This document shows positions 1 to 5,580 of a DNA stretch of 6,109 bases, piece by piece. A model generated the notes under the pieces. It was not told the DNA's origin and ran no database searches. It saw nothing but the letters and a program-made list of their open reading frames with translations. A program made the position numbers and the translations under genes. The stretch spans positions 1 to 6,109 of the forward strand of contig JAIXZF010000301.1 of the NCBI GenBank assembly GCA_027489835.1, in the 5' to 3' direction. Source of the stretch: Hyphomicrobiales bacterium. GTDB taxonomy: Bacteria; Pseudomonadota; Alphaproteobacteria; Rhizobiales; Beijerinckiaceae. How positions within the stretch are numbered: the first letter of the stretch is position 1; each line of letters starts with the position of its first letter.

Positions 1-474
1 ATCCTGCGCAAGGATTACCTGCCCAAGCTCGCGGCTGATCCCGGCTATGCCGAGCGCAAGGGCATGCAGGTCATCCGCCGCGGCAACAACATCACGATCC
101 GCCAGCCGCCCGGCCCCTCCAATGCGCTAGGCAACATCAAGTTCATGTTCCCCAATGACCACGCCGTGTATCTGCACGACACGCCGTCGCGGAACCTGTT
201 CGCCTCGGCCCGCCGCGCCTATTCCTCGGGCTGCGTCCGCGTCGAGCAGCCGATGAAGCTCGCCTCGATGGTTCTGGGCGGCCGCGACGAGGGCTGGTCC
301 GAGCAGCGCCTGCAGGGCATGGTCGGCTCGGGCGAGCGCACCATCAAGCTGACGCGCAAGCTGCCCATCCACATCGTCTACATGACCCATGTCATCGACG
401 GGAGCAGCCAGCTCCGCACCTTCGAGGACATCTACGGATTCCACCGCCGCACGCGCGAGGCGCTCGGCCTCTGA
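1..474 (+). CDS. L,D-transpeptidase, YcbB/LdtD type, C-terminal part (5' end outside window)
   Basis: The reading frame is open from the first base and ends with TGA at 472-474, leaving 157 residues of a longer protein. What remains is the C-terminal half of a YkuD catalytic domain. A stretch reading PGPSNALGNIKFMFPN (codons 36-51) is the hallmark of the large YcbB/LdtD subgroup. It is followed by the catalytic-site His of HDTPS (codon 59) and the nucleophile Cys of SSGCVRV (codon 78, bases 232-234). These enzymes act in the periplasm, joining two meso-diaminopimelate residues into 3-3 peptidoglycan crosslinks. The Ser-Ser-Gly-Cys form replaces the Ser-His-Gly-Cys seen in many small L,D-transpeptidases; this does not suggest inactivity. 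The missing N-terminus should hold the signal and peptidoglycan-binding regions. The next gene encodes a probable 3-3 crosslink endopeptidase, which fits the assignment. Family assignment is firm; the physiological substrate is inferred. Confidence 0.93.
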   Translation: MLRKDYLPKLAADPGYAERKGMQVIRRGNNITIRQPPGPSNALGNIKFMFPNDHAVYLHDTPSRNLFASARRAYSSGCVRVEQPMKLASMVLGGRDEGWSEQRLQGMVGSGERTIKLTRKLPIHIVYMTHVIDGSSQLRTFEDIYGFHRRTREALGL

Positions 475-567
475 CGGGCGGCGGGAACCTGGACAAGGCT
501 GCCTGCGGCCGCATGGTTTCGCCATGATTGCCGACTAAGCAGCGCCGGGCTGCGGCTGGGGGATAGG

Positions 568-594
568 CCATCCGTCAACGGATGGTTAACCATC
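568..594. promoter_or_regulatory. Two overlapping palindromes, candidate operator or switching hairpin
   Basis: CCATCCGT (568-575) is an exact inverted copy of ACGGATGG (578-585). GATGG, shared with that second arm, begins the perfect 14-bp palindrome GATGGTTAACCATC (581-594). The two structures share 581-585 and so could not form together in RNA. The second palindrome contains TTAACCAT on both strands (586-593 plus, 582-589 minus); this octamer resembles the half-site bound by the cell-cycle regulator CtrA in alphaproteobacteria. Seen: the symmetry. Inferred: a regulatory role. The loops are tiny (2 or 0 nt), which favours a DNA-binding site over an RNA hairpin. Confidence 0.35.
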
Positions 595-640
595 ATCGGC
601 AATGGTCCGCGTTGAGGTGGCCGGCTTGCCCGGCCCGGGT

Positions 641-691
641 TTGGACTGCCGGCTCGGCCGGCGCGGCGTTGGACGGCCGGCTCGGCCGGCG
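641..691 (+). repeat. Two-copy 23-bp direct repeat, 28-bp period, each with an internal inverted repeat
   Basis: Bases 641-663 and 669-691 are the same 23-mer except for one base (T at 647, G at 675). Both begin TTGGAC and end in GCCGGCTCGGCCGGCG or nearly so. Each copy contains GCCGG-CTCGG-CCGGC, a 5-bp stem with a 5-nt loop. A looser related stretch (CCGGCTTGCCCGGCC) lies just upstream at 621-635. The second copy ends 7 bases before the annotated start codon, so these stems could lie in the leader and affect ribosome access. Confidence 0.6.
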
Positions 692-697
692 TGAAGG

Positions 698-2596
698 GTG
701 ATGGCCAGTGGTCCCGATGAACCCGCCAGCAGGTGCCCGGTCTTGAAGGCAGGGCAGGCAGGATCCGGAACGGGCGGCATGGGGCCGGCAGGGTTCGCCC
801 TGCGCGCGCTGCAGGTCGGCGCGCTTTCGGTCTTCGCGCTCATCGTCGGCGTGCGCGGCACGCAGGACGCCGTGGCCAATGGCGACACCCGCACCATCTC
901 CATCCAGCACATGCACACCAAGGAGCTGACCACGGTCACCTTCCGGCGCGATGGCCGCTACGTGGCCGAGGCGCTCGAGAAGCTGAACTGGGCGCTCCGG
1001 GACTGGCGGCTGGACGAGCCGATCCGGATGGACCCCCGTCTGTTCGACATCGCCTGGGAGGTACACCGCGAGGTGGGCTCGTCGAGCCCCTTCCACGTCG
1101 TCTCGGCCTATCGCTCGCCGCAGACCAACTCGATGCTGCGCCGCCGCTCGCGCGGGGTCGCCAAGCACAGCCAGCACACCATGGGCAAGGCCATGGACTT
1201 CTACCTGCCCGACGTTTCGCCCTCCGACATCCGCTCGATCGGCATGAAGCTCCAGCGCGGCGGCGTCGGTTATTATCCCACCGCCTACACGCCCTTCATC
1301 CATCTCGATGTCGGCAGCGTCAGGTCCTGGCCACGCATGACGCGCGACCAGCTCGCGCGCCTGTTCCCCGATGGCAACACGGTGCACATCGCCGCCGATG
1401 GCCGGCCGCTCGAGGGCTACGAGGTCGCCAAGGCGCAGATCCTGGCCCGTGGCGGCAGCGTCGGCGGCTTCGCCTCCGGCGACTTCGACGAGGGCGCCAT
1501 CATGCAGAGCTCGCGCAAGAGCCTGTGGGCCTCGCTGTTCGGCTGGAACGAGGAGGATGAGAGCCGTCCGGTGCGTGGCCGCGCGGCGCGCGGGCCAGTC
1601 CAGCAGCCGCAGACGCTGGCCTACGCCCCGAACGCGGCTGGCGACGAATCGGGCGTCTACGCCTTCCTGAATTCCTCCCGCCAGGCCGCGCCGGCCCCCG
1701 AGCCGCAGCGCACGGGCCTTCGCGGCCGCCGGGGAGAGACGCAGGTCGCCGCCCTGCCGCCGGCTCCCGAGGAGGAAGCGCCCGCTCTCGCCGCCGCTCC
1801 GCCGGCCCAACCAGCGCCCGCCGCGCAGCCGGTCCCGTCCCAGCCGGCCCCGGCTCCCGTCCAGCCGCTGCCGGCCCAGCCCCGCTTCGTGCTTGCGCCC
1901 TTCCCCACGGCGCGGCCAGCCGGCCTTGCGCCGGTGCAGCTCGCCTCCGTGCAGCCCGGCTCGCCCGGCCAGCGCCTCAACTGGCAGCAGGGCCCGGTTG
2001 GCCTCGCGGCCGCGGACCCGGCGGCCTTGCGCCTCGTCGACGCGCCCGCTCCGCCGCGGCGGCCTGACGCGCTGCTGGTGGCGGCCCTGCCCGCCGCGGC
2101 GGCGCCTCCTGCGGTTCCCGCGCTCGCCTCGGCGGCGACAACCCCGGTCGCGCTGCCATCCGCTCCTGCGCCCAGGGACCCGCCGGCCAGGCTCGTCGCG
2201 GTCAGCCATCCCGCCCCGCCCGAGCGGCCCCGCGCCGGCGGTGCGGCTCCGGCACAGATGATCGCTTCGGCCCCGGCCGCCGCTGCGCCGGCGCCCCGCC
2301 TCGCGGCCCTGCCGCCTGCCGTTCCGTCGACGCCGCCGACCGCCGCGCCGCCGCCTGCCGACCGGCAGGCGCTCGACAATCTCTTCGCGGCCGTGGCGAC
2401 GGGCTCGCTGCCAAGCCTCGGCGCGCGCGTCACCACGACGAGGGCTCGCGCCGCCGCCCCCGCCAACCGGATCGAGATCGAGAACGCGCCGGCCGCGGCG
2501 CTCGGATTCAGCCAGCGCGCGCCGAGCGATGCGAGCCCCGATCGCTTCTCGGGGCCGGCCGTCAGGCCGCTGCCGACCAACTTCACCAGCCGCTGA
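698..2596 (+). CDS. Exported DUF882 / M15-fold (MepK/YcbK-like) peptidoglycan peptidase with long Pro/Ala-rich tail
   Basis: The protein has 632 residues counted from the GTG at 698. A hydrophobic segment at about residues 37-50, ending in VGVRGTQDAVANG, is a signal or anchor sequence typical of the alphaproteobacterial family. The M15-type domain spans about residues 60-220: SAYRSP (136-141), SQHTMGKAMD (158-167) with presumed zinc ligands His160 and Asp167, then HLD with His202. Family knowledge: E. coli MepK cleaves 3-3 crosslinks in the periplasm. The usual small enzyme is about 180 residues. Here about 350 more residues follow, rich in Ala, Pro and Gln (roughly 328-560), closed by a less biased end (from about 560, DNLFAAVATGSLP). 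The start is uncertain: GTG 698, ATG 701 and ATG 779 are all in frame. GAAGG at 693-697 is too close to 698/701 to be ideal. The 779 start (605 residues) would put the hydrophobic stretch at a normal signal-peptide distance. Domain call firm, cleavage specificity inferred. Confidence 0.9.
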   Translation: MMASGPDEPASRCPVLKAGQAGSGTGGMGPAGFALRALQVGALSVFALIVGVRGTQDAVANGDTRTISIQHMHTKELTTVTFRRDGRYVAEALEKLNWALRDWRLDEPIRMDPRLFDIAWEVHREVGSSSPFHVVSAYRSPQTNSMLRRRSRGVAKHSQHTMGKAMDFYLPDVSPSDIRSIGMKLQRGGVGYYPTAYTPFIHLDVGSVRSWPRMTRDQLARLFPDGNTVHIAADGRPLEGYEVAKAQILARGGSVGGFASGDFDEGAIMQSSRKSLWASLFGWNEEDESRPVRGRAARGPVQQPQTLAYAPNAAGDESGVYAFLNSSRQAAPAPEPQRTGLRGRRGETQVAALPPAPEEEAPALAAAPPAQPAPAAQPVPSQPAPAPVQPLPAQPRFVLAPFPTARPAGLAPVQLASVQPGSPGQRLNWQQGPVGLAAADPAALRLVDAPAPPRRPDALLVAALPAAAAPPAVPALASAATTPVALPSAPAPRDPPARLVAVSHPAPPERPRAGGAAPAQMIASAPAAAAPAPRLAALPPAVPSTPPTAAPPPADRQALDNLFAAVATGSLPSLGARVTTTRARAAAPANRIEIENAPAAALGFSQRAPSDASPDRFSGPAVRPLPTNFTSR

Positions 2597-2598
2597 CG

Positions 2599-2630
2599 CG
2601 GCGAGGGCGGGCGCTCAGGGCGCCTCGCCG
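2599..2630. terminator. Candidate bidirectional hairpin between convergent genes
   Basis: CGGCGAGG (2599-2606) is an exact inverted copy of CCTCGCCG (2623-2630), an 8-bp stem with a 16-nt loop covering the 18-bp gap between the two convergent stop codons and the last codons of gapR. A competing short stem GGCGC/GCGCC lies at 2610-2614 and 2620-2624. There is no T-run on either side. It could slow or end transcription from both directions, but in such GC-rich DNA an 8-bp inverted repeat can also arise by chance or from codon bias. Confidence 0.35.
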
Positions 2631-2857
2631 ACCGCCTGCAGGTAGAGATCGAGGATCGCCTCCTCCTCGCGCCGCTCGCGCAGATCACGCCTGCGGATCG
2701 AGATCACCTTGCGCAGCACCTTGACGTCATACCCGTTGGCCTTGGCCTCGGAGTAGACCTCCTTGATGTCGTCGGCGATCGTCTTCTTCTCTTCCTCGAG
2801 ACGCTCGATGCGCTCGACGATGCTCTTGAGCTGATCACCCTGGATCGGATCGGACAT
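2615..2857 (-). CDS. gapR: GapR family nucleoid-associated protein (DUF2312)
   Basis: This 80-residue protein is almost entirely charged helix: QLKSIVERIERLEEEKK (9-25), then DIKEVYSEAKANGYDVKVLRKVISIRR (30-56) and EEEAILDLYL (64-73). This pattern is characteristic of DUF2312. The Caulobacter member, GapR, is a dimeric/tetrameric coiled-coil protein that binds AT-rich and overtwisted DNA and helps topoisomerases during replication and transcription. The Lys/Arg-rich segment around 45-62 is the DNA-contacting part in that family. The ATG at 2857 is chosen because AGGGGA (complement of 2864-2869) lies 6 bases before it and the protein then begins like family members. An in-frame start at 2911 would add 18 unrelated residues. 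It is 83 bp downstream of the DUF1244 gene on the same strand and converges on the DUF882 gene. Confidence 0.93.
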   Translation of the reverse strand: MSDPIQGDQLKSIVERIERLEEEKKTIADDIKEVYSEAKANGYDVKVLRKVISIRRRDLRERREEEAILDLYLQAVGEAP

Positions 2858-2863
2858 ATGGTT

Positions 2864-2869
2864 TCCCCT
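2864..2869 (-). promoter_or_regulatory. Ribosome binding site of gapR
   Basis: AGGGGA on the minus strand, 6 bases upstream of the ATG at 2857. It decides for the 80-residue start over the longer in-frame start at 2911. Confidence 0.7.
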
Positions 2870-2908
2870 GGTCAGGCCGAGGGGGATGGAGCTTCGCGCC
2901 CGCTCCGT

Positions 2909-2939
2909 CAAGCCGCCTTGGCGGCCGCCCGGCAGCTTG
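2909..2939 (-). terminator. Candidate hairpin after the DUF1244 gene
   Basis: In minus-strand RNA, CAAGCUGCC (from 2939) can pair with GGCGGCUUG (ending at 2909): 9 pairs including one U-G wobble, with a 13-nt loop that is itself self-complementary (GGCGGCCGCC). It begins one base after the DUF1244 stop codon. There is no U-run after the stem, so it may be an attenuator, an RNA-end protecting stem or a Rho-assisted terminator. The wobble makes the stem better as minus-strand RNA than as plus-strand RNA, where a C-A mismatch occurs, which supports a role for the leftward transcript. Confidence 0.45.
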
Positions 2940-2940
2940 T

Positions 2941-3246
2941 TCAGTGCTGTGGCTTGCTGGCCTCGAAAGCCGCCTTCTGCTCGGCCGTCGCCTCGCCCTG
3001 GTGCAGCGCCTTCCAGGCCTCGTAGCTCATGCCGTAGACGTGCTCGCGGCTGTCATCCTTGCTCATCGCGAGGCCGCGCGCGTCGGCCGCGTCCTTGAGC
3101 CAGTTGGACAGGCAGTTCCGGCAGAAGCCGGCAAGGTTCATCATGTCGATGTTCTGCACGTCCTGCCGCTCGCGCAGATGCTGGACAAGCCGCCGGAACG
3201 CGGCGGCCTCCAGCTCGGTCATGGTCCTGTCGTCGATGGCATCCAT
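2941..3246 (-). CDS. DUF1244 domain-containing protein, CxxC type
   Basis: The protein has 101 residues, no signal peptide or membrane segment, and is predicted cytosolic. It matches DUF1244 along its length: an acidic start, an amphipathic helix (ELEAAAFRRLVQHLRER, 11-27), then NIDMMNLAGFCRNCLSNWL (32-50), DDSREHVYGMSYEAWKALH (64-82) and a polar end. Cys42 and Cys45 form a CxxC that could bind a metal or be redox-active; the family has no established function that I know of. The start at ATG 3246 is preferred because AGGAG lies 9 bases upstream (complement of 3256-3260). A GTG at 3267 would add seven residues but would place that site inside the gene. It follows the N-formylglutamate amidohydrolase gene by 27 bp, so the two are probably co-transcribed. 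That neighbourhood hints at a shared role but does not show one. Confidence 0.9.
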   Translation of the reverse strand: MDAIDDRTMTELEAAAFRRLVQHLRERQDVQNIDMMNLAGFCRNCLSNWLKDAADARGLAMSKDDSREHVYGMSYEAWKALHQGEATAEQKAAFEASKPQH

Positions 3247-3255
3247 TGGCGTCGG

Positions 3256-3260
3256 CTCCT
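3256..3260 (-). promoter_or_regulatory. Ribosome binding site of the DUF1244 gene
   Basis: AGGAG on the minus strand, 9 bases before ATG 3246, in the short gap after the upstream gene's stop codon. It supports ATG 3246 over GTG 3267. Confidence 0.65.
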
Positions 3261-3273
3261 GCTCCACCCCGAT

Positions 3274-4110
3274 CTAGGCATCGGCGCGCCGTACGCAAGC
3301 GCCGGCGCCCGCTGAGCTTCGCCAATCGGCAAGGATGGGCTCCAGCATGCCGGCCAGCCGGTCCGCCCAGGCTTCCGCCTCCGGCCTCGTGCTGATGAGG
3401 TCCTGCCTGAGCTCGACGAGCACGTCCGGCAACCCATGGCGCCGGGCGTGCCGATCGATCGTGTCGCCCTTCAGCCAGCCATGGTAGGGCTCGTTGTCGC
3501 CGACGACGAGGTCCGGCTCCGCGCGCAGGCGCTCGAAGAGCGGCCCCGTCAGCCTGAGATCCTCGTGCCAGAGCAGGCCGATGTGCCAGGGCCTGAGCTG
3601 GCCCTTCCAGAACGGCGTGAAGGAATGGATGGCAATGACGGCCGGCGGCCTGCCTGCCTCCAGCGCCGCGCCGACGGCCGCTCCGACCGCCCGGTCGTAG
3701 GGCGCGTAGAAGCGCTCCACGCGCTCCGCGACCCCGGCTTCGTCGAGCGCGGCATTGCCCGGCACGATCGCCCCGTCCGACAACCGCATCACCAGCGTGG
3801 GATCGTCGAGCCCGCGATTGGGATCGATCAGCAGTCGCGAGAAGGTCGACAGCACGGCGGGGCAGCCGAGCCGCGCCGCCAGCCGCCGTGTGACCCAGGC
3901 GGCCCCGATGTCATAGCCGATGTGGCGTTCCAGCTGCGCCGCAGGCAGACCGAGATCGTCGAACTCCGGCGGCATCGCGTTGGAGGCATGGTCGCACAGC
4001 ACGAGGGCCTGCACGTCGAGCGCGCCGGGCACAATCTCGACTTCGCCAGGAGCAAGTGGCGCGCGCGCCGCCGCCCCATCCGTCCGCGCCCCTCCGATCA
4101 GCCCGGCCAT
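3274..4110 (-). CDS. N-formylglutamate amidohydrolase family protein
   Basis: This 278-residue, probably cytosolic protein carries the family motifs in order: LVLCDHASNAMPPEF (36-50), RHIGYDIGAAWVTRRLA (62-78), LIDPNRG (94-100), AIHSFTPFW (160-168), GDNEPYHGW (204-212) and LVELRQDLI (231-239). The His/Asp/Glu residues in CDHASN, HSF and VELRQ fit the metal-dependent amidohydrolase site. The classic member, HutG, hydrolyses N-formyl-L-glutamate to formate and glutamate at the end of one histidine-degradation route. No hut gene is in view, and this subgroup, common in alphaproteobacteria, may act on another N-formyl or N-acyl amino acid, so the exact substrate is open. Start ATG 4110 follows GAGGGGGA (complement of 4121-4128) by 10 bases. 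The first 25 residues are Ala/Gly-rich and look non-conserved. It heads a leftward unit with DUF1244 and is divergent from the glycerate kinase gene. Confidence 0.92.
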   Translation of the reverse strand: MAGLIGGARTDGAAARAPLAPGEVEIVPGALDVQALVLCDHASNAMPPEFDDLGLPAAQLERHIGYDIGAAWVTRRLAARLGCPAVLSTFSRLLIDPNRGLDDPTLVMRLSDGAIVPGNAALDEAGVAERVERFYAPYDRAVGAAVGAALEAGRPPAVIAIHSFTPFWKGQLRPWHIGLLWHEDLRLTGPLFERLRAEPDLVVGDNEPYHGWLKGDTIDRHARRHGLPDVLVELRQDLISTRPEAEAWADRLAGMLEPILADWRSSAGAGACVRRADA

Positions 4111-4274
4111 TCGACTTCAGTCCCCCTCGACACGCGGCGCCGAACGCGCGGCGTCCATAGAAATGGCCCTTCCGGCCTCGCGCGATTCCGCCCCGGCAGC
4201 CGCCAATGGAGATGACATAGCCAAGGAATTCGGTCTAACAAGAATTCGACTTTTGTCTGAACCCGAATGGCTCC
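4111..4274. promoter_or_regulatory. Divergent intergenic control region
   Basis: This 164-bp region separates two divergent units and must hold the promoters of both unless one lies inside a gene. The half nearest the leftward gene is GC-rich. Around 4211-4260 it turns clearly AT-richer than anything else in the window. Candidate plus promoter: ATGACA (4212-4217), 16-bp spacer, TCTAAC (4234-4239), giving a leader of about 30 nt to ATG 4275. Candidate minus promoter: TTGTTA (complement of 4236-4241), 16-bp spacer, TATGTC (complement of 4214-4219), giving a leader of about 100 nt. The two candidates overlap almost completely, so only one may be real. Matches to consensus are partial. Confidence 0.35.
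4226..4248. repeat. Twin GAATTCG direct repeat, candidate operator
   Basis: GAATTCG occurs at 4226-4232 and 4242-4248, 16 bp apart start to start; each includes the palindrome GAATTC. The first copy lies in the spacer of the candidate promoters and the second near the presumed plus-strand transcription start. A regulator of the glycerate kinase operon or of the divergent amidohydrolase unit could bind here. The repeat is seen; its function is inferred. Confidence 0.3.
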
Positions 4275-5567
4275 ATGCCCGTCGCCAGCCCAGCGCGCGA
4301 AACGCTGATCTCCGTCTTCGAGGCCGCGGTGTCGGCAGCCCTTCCGGGCCCCGCGCTTGCATCCGCGCTGCCGCCCATGCCCAGGGGCCGGCTCATCATC
4401 CTGGCCGCCGGCAAGGCCGCAGGCAGCATGACCCCAGCGGCCGAGGCGCACTATCTCGACACGCTGGGGGTCGACCCCGGACGCATCACGGGCTTGGCGG
4501 TGGCGCGGCATGGCTATGGCGCGCCGACCCGGCTCATCCCGATGATGGAGGCCGGCCATCCGGTTCCGGATGCGGCGAGCGTCGAGGCGGCGAGCCGCGC
4601 GCTCGCGCTGGCGCAGGGCGCCGGCGCGGACGATCTGGTGCTGGTGCTGCTGTCGGGTGGGGGATCGGCCAACTGGGTCGCGCCGGCCGGGAGCCTGTCG
4701 CTCGCCGACAAGCAGGCGGTGAGCCGCGCCCTCCTGCGCTCGGGCGCCGCGATCGACGAGATCAACACGGTGCGCAAGCGCCTGTCGTTGATCAAGGGTG
4801 GTCGGCTCGCCCGCGCCGCGGCTCCGGCCGCGATCGTGACCCTGGCCGTCTCGGACGTGCCGGGCGACGATCCCGCCATCATCGCCTCGGGCCCGACCGT
4901 GCCGGACCCCAGCACCAATGCGGAGGCGCGCGCCATCGTGGCGCGGCATGGCATCCCGCTGCCGGCCGCGGCGCGGGCGCTGCTGGACGATCCGGCCTCC
5001 GAAACGGTGAAGCCGGACGATCCGTGCTTTGCCAATGCACGCTTCAGCATCATCGCCCGCCCCGCAGCCGCCATCCTGGCCGCGGCCGAGGCCTGCCGGG
5101 CGCGGGGCTACGAGCCCGTGTCGCTTGGCGCCGATCTCGAGGGCGAGGCGCGCGATGTGGCGGCGGACCATGCCCGGCTGGCGCTGGAGCTCAAGGCGGC
5201 GGGCCGGCGCGCGGCCATCGTCTCGGGCGGGGAGCTCACGGTCACCATCAGGGGGCGCGGCCGGGGCGGTCCGAACCAGGAGTTCGCCCTCGGGCTCGCG
5301 ATGGCGCTTGGCGGCGCCGCCGGCATCAGGGGCCTGTCCGGCGACACGGACGGCACCGACGGCGGCGGGGGCTCGGCCACGGACCCTGCCGGCGCGCTGG
5401 TCGACGAGACCACGCTCCGCCGGGCGGGCGCGCTGGGCCTCGACGCCGCCGCGATGCTGGCCGACAATGATTCGACCGGCTTCTTCGAGCGGCTCGGCGA
5501 CCTTCTGACCCCCGGACCCACCTTCACCAACGTCAACGACTGCCGCGTCGTCCTCGTCGATCCCTGA
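4275..5567 (+). CDS. Glycerate 2-kinase, MOFRL family (TtuD/GckA type, often annotated hydroxypyruvate reductase)
   Basis: The protein has 430 residues, the usual length for the family, and is cytosolic. The N-terminal kinase domain shows LAAGKAAGSM (43-52, conserved Lys47), GHPVPD (94-99), LLSGGGSANW (125-134), NTVRKRLSLIKGGRLA (164-179) and SDVPGDDPAIIASGPTVPD (193-211). The C-terminal MOFRL domain shows SGGELTVTIRGRGRGGPNQE (317-336), GDTDGTDGG (356-364) and GPTFTNVND (414-422). These enzymes phosphorylate D-glycerate to 2-phosphoglycerate with ATP, feeding products of glyoxylate, tartrate or serine-cycle metabolism into lower glycolysis. The old name 'hydroxypyruvate reductase' for TtuD-like proteins is generally considered misleading. 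ATG 4275 is the only ATG in this frame after the in-frame stop at 4236; no strong Shine-Dalgarno is visible. The gene ends in tandem stops TGA TAG (5565-5570). Pyruvate kinase two genes downstream fits a shared route to pyruvate. Confidence 0.94.
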   Translation: MPVASPARETLISVFEAAVSAALPGPALASALPPMPRGRLIILAAGKAAGSMTPAAEAHYLDTLGVDPGRITGLAVARHGYGAPTRLIPMMEAGHPVPDAASVEAASRALALAQGAGADDLVLVLLSGGGSANWVAPAGSLSLADKQAVSRALLRSGAAIDEINTVRKRLSLIKGGRLARAAAPAAIVTLAVSDVPGDDPAIIASGPTVPDPSTNAEARAIVARHGIPLPAAARALLDDPASETVKPDDPCFANARFSIIARPAAAILAAAEACRARGYEPVSLGADLEGEARDVAADHARLALELKAAGRRAAIVSGGELTVTIRGRGRGGPNQEFALGLAMALGGAAGIRGLSGDTDGTDGGGGSATDPAGALVDETTLRRAGALGLDAAAMLADNDSTGFFERLGDLLTPGPTFTNVNDCRVVLVDP

Positions 5568-5580
5568 TAGGCCGAGACCC

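Larger units (their letters stand above)
475..697. other. Structured non-coding region between the transpeptidase and DUF882 genes
   Basis: I see no convincing gene in these 223 bases. Just after the transpeptidase stop are two short hairpins: CATGG/CCATG (512-516 with 522-526) and GCAGC/GCTGC (539-543 with 549-553). Neither is followed by a T-run, so neither is a clear intrinsic terminator. Further on lie a nested pair of palindromes (568-594) and a 28-bp-period direct repeat (641-691), listed separately. No convincing -35/-10 pair was recognised. The length suggests that the downstream gene has its own regulated leader and is not simply read through. Confidence 0.5.

Noticed and set aside
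504..513. TGCGGCCGCA palindrome
   Set aside because: A 10-bp GC palindrome is expected often by chance in DNA of this composition; no repeat or neighbouring motif supports a function.
127..525. Minus-strand open frame opposite the transpeptidase gene
   Set aside because: No recognisable domain, and it lies opposite the conserved catalytic Cys region.
586..593. Full CtrA box (TTAA-N7-TTAA)
   Set aside because: Only the TTAACCAT octamer is present, in overlapping inverted form; the classic spaced box is absent, so it is noted only as a half-site resemblance.
641..691. Two-copy repeat as a CRISPR fragment or attachment site
   Set aside because: The units are nearly contiguous (5 bp between copies), with no spacers, cas genes, integrase or tRNA nearby.
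593..2688. Long minus-strand open frames opposite the DUF882 gene (593-2209 and 1657-2688)
   Set aside because: They are Arg/Gly/Ala-rich translations without recognisable domains, produced by GC-rich codon bias opposite a gene with clear family motifs.
3274..4110. Assignment of the amidohydrolase as HutG of a histidine utilisation operon
   Set aside because: No hutU, hutH, hutI or hutF neighbour is seen within the window, so only the family name is given.
3436..4215. Plus-strand open frame of 259 codons opposite the amidohydrolase gene
   Set aside because: It shows no family motif and mirrors the codons of the minus-strand gene, whose conserved motifs run the full length.
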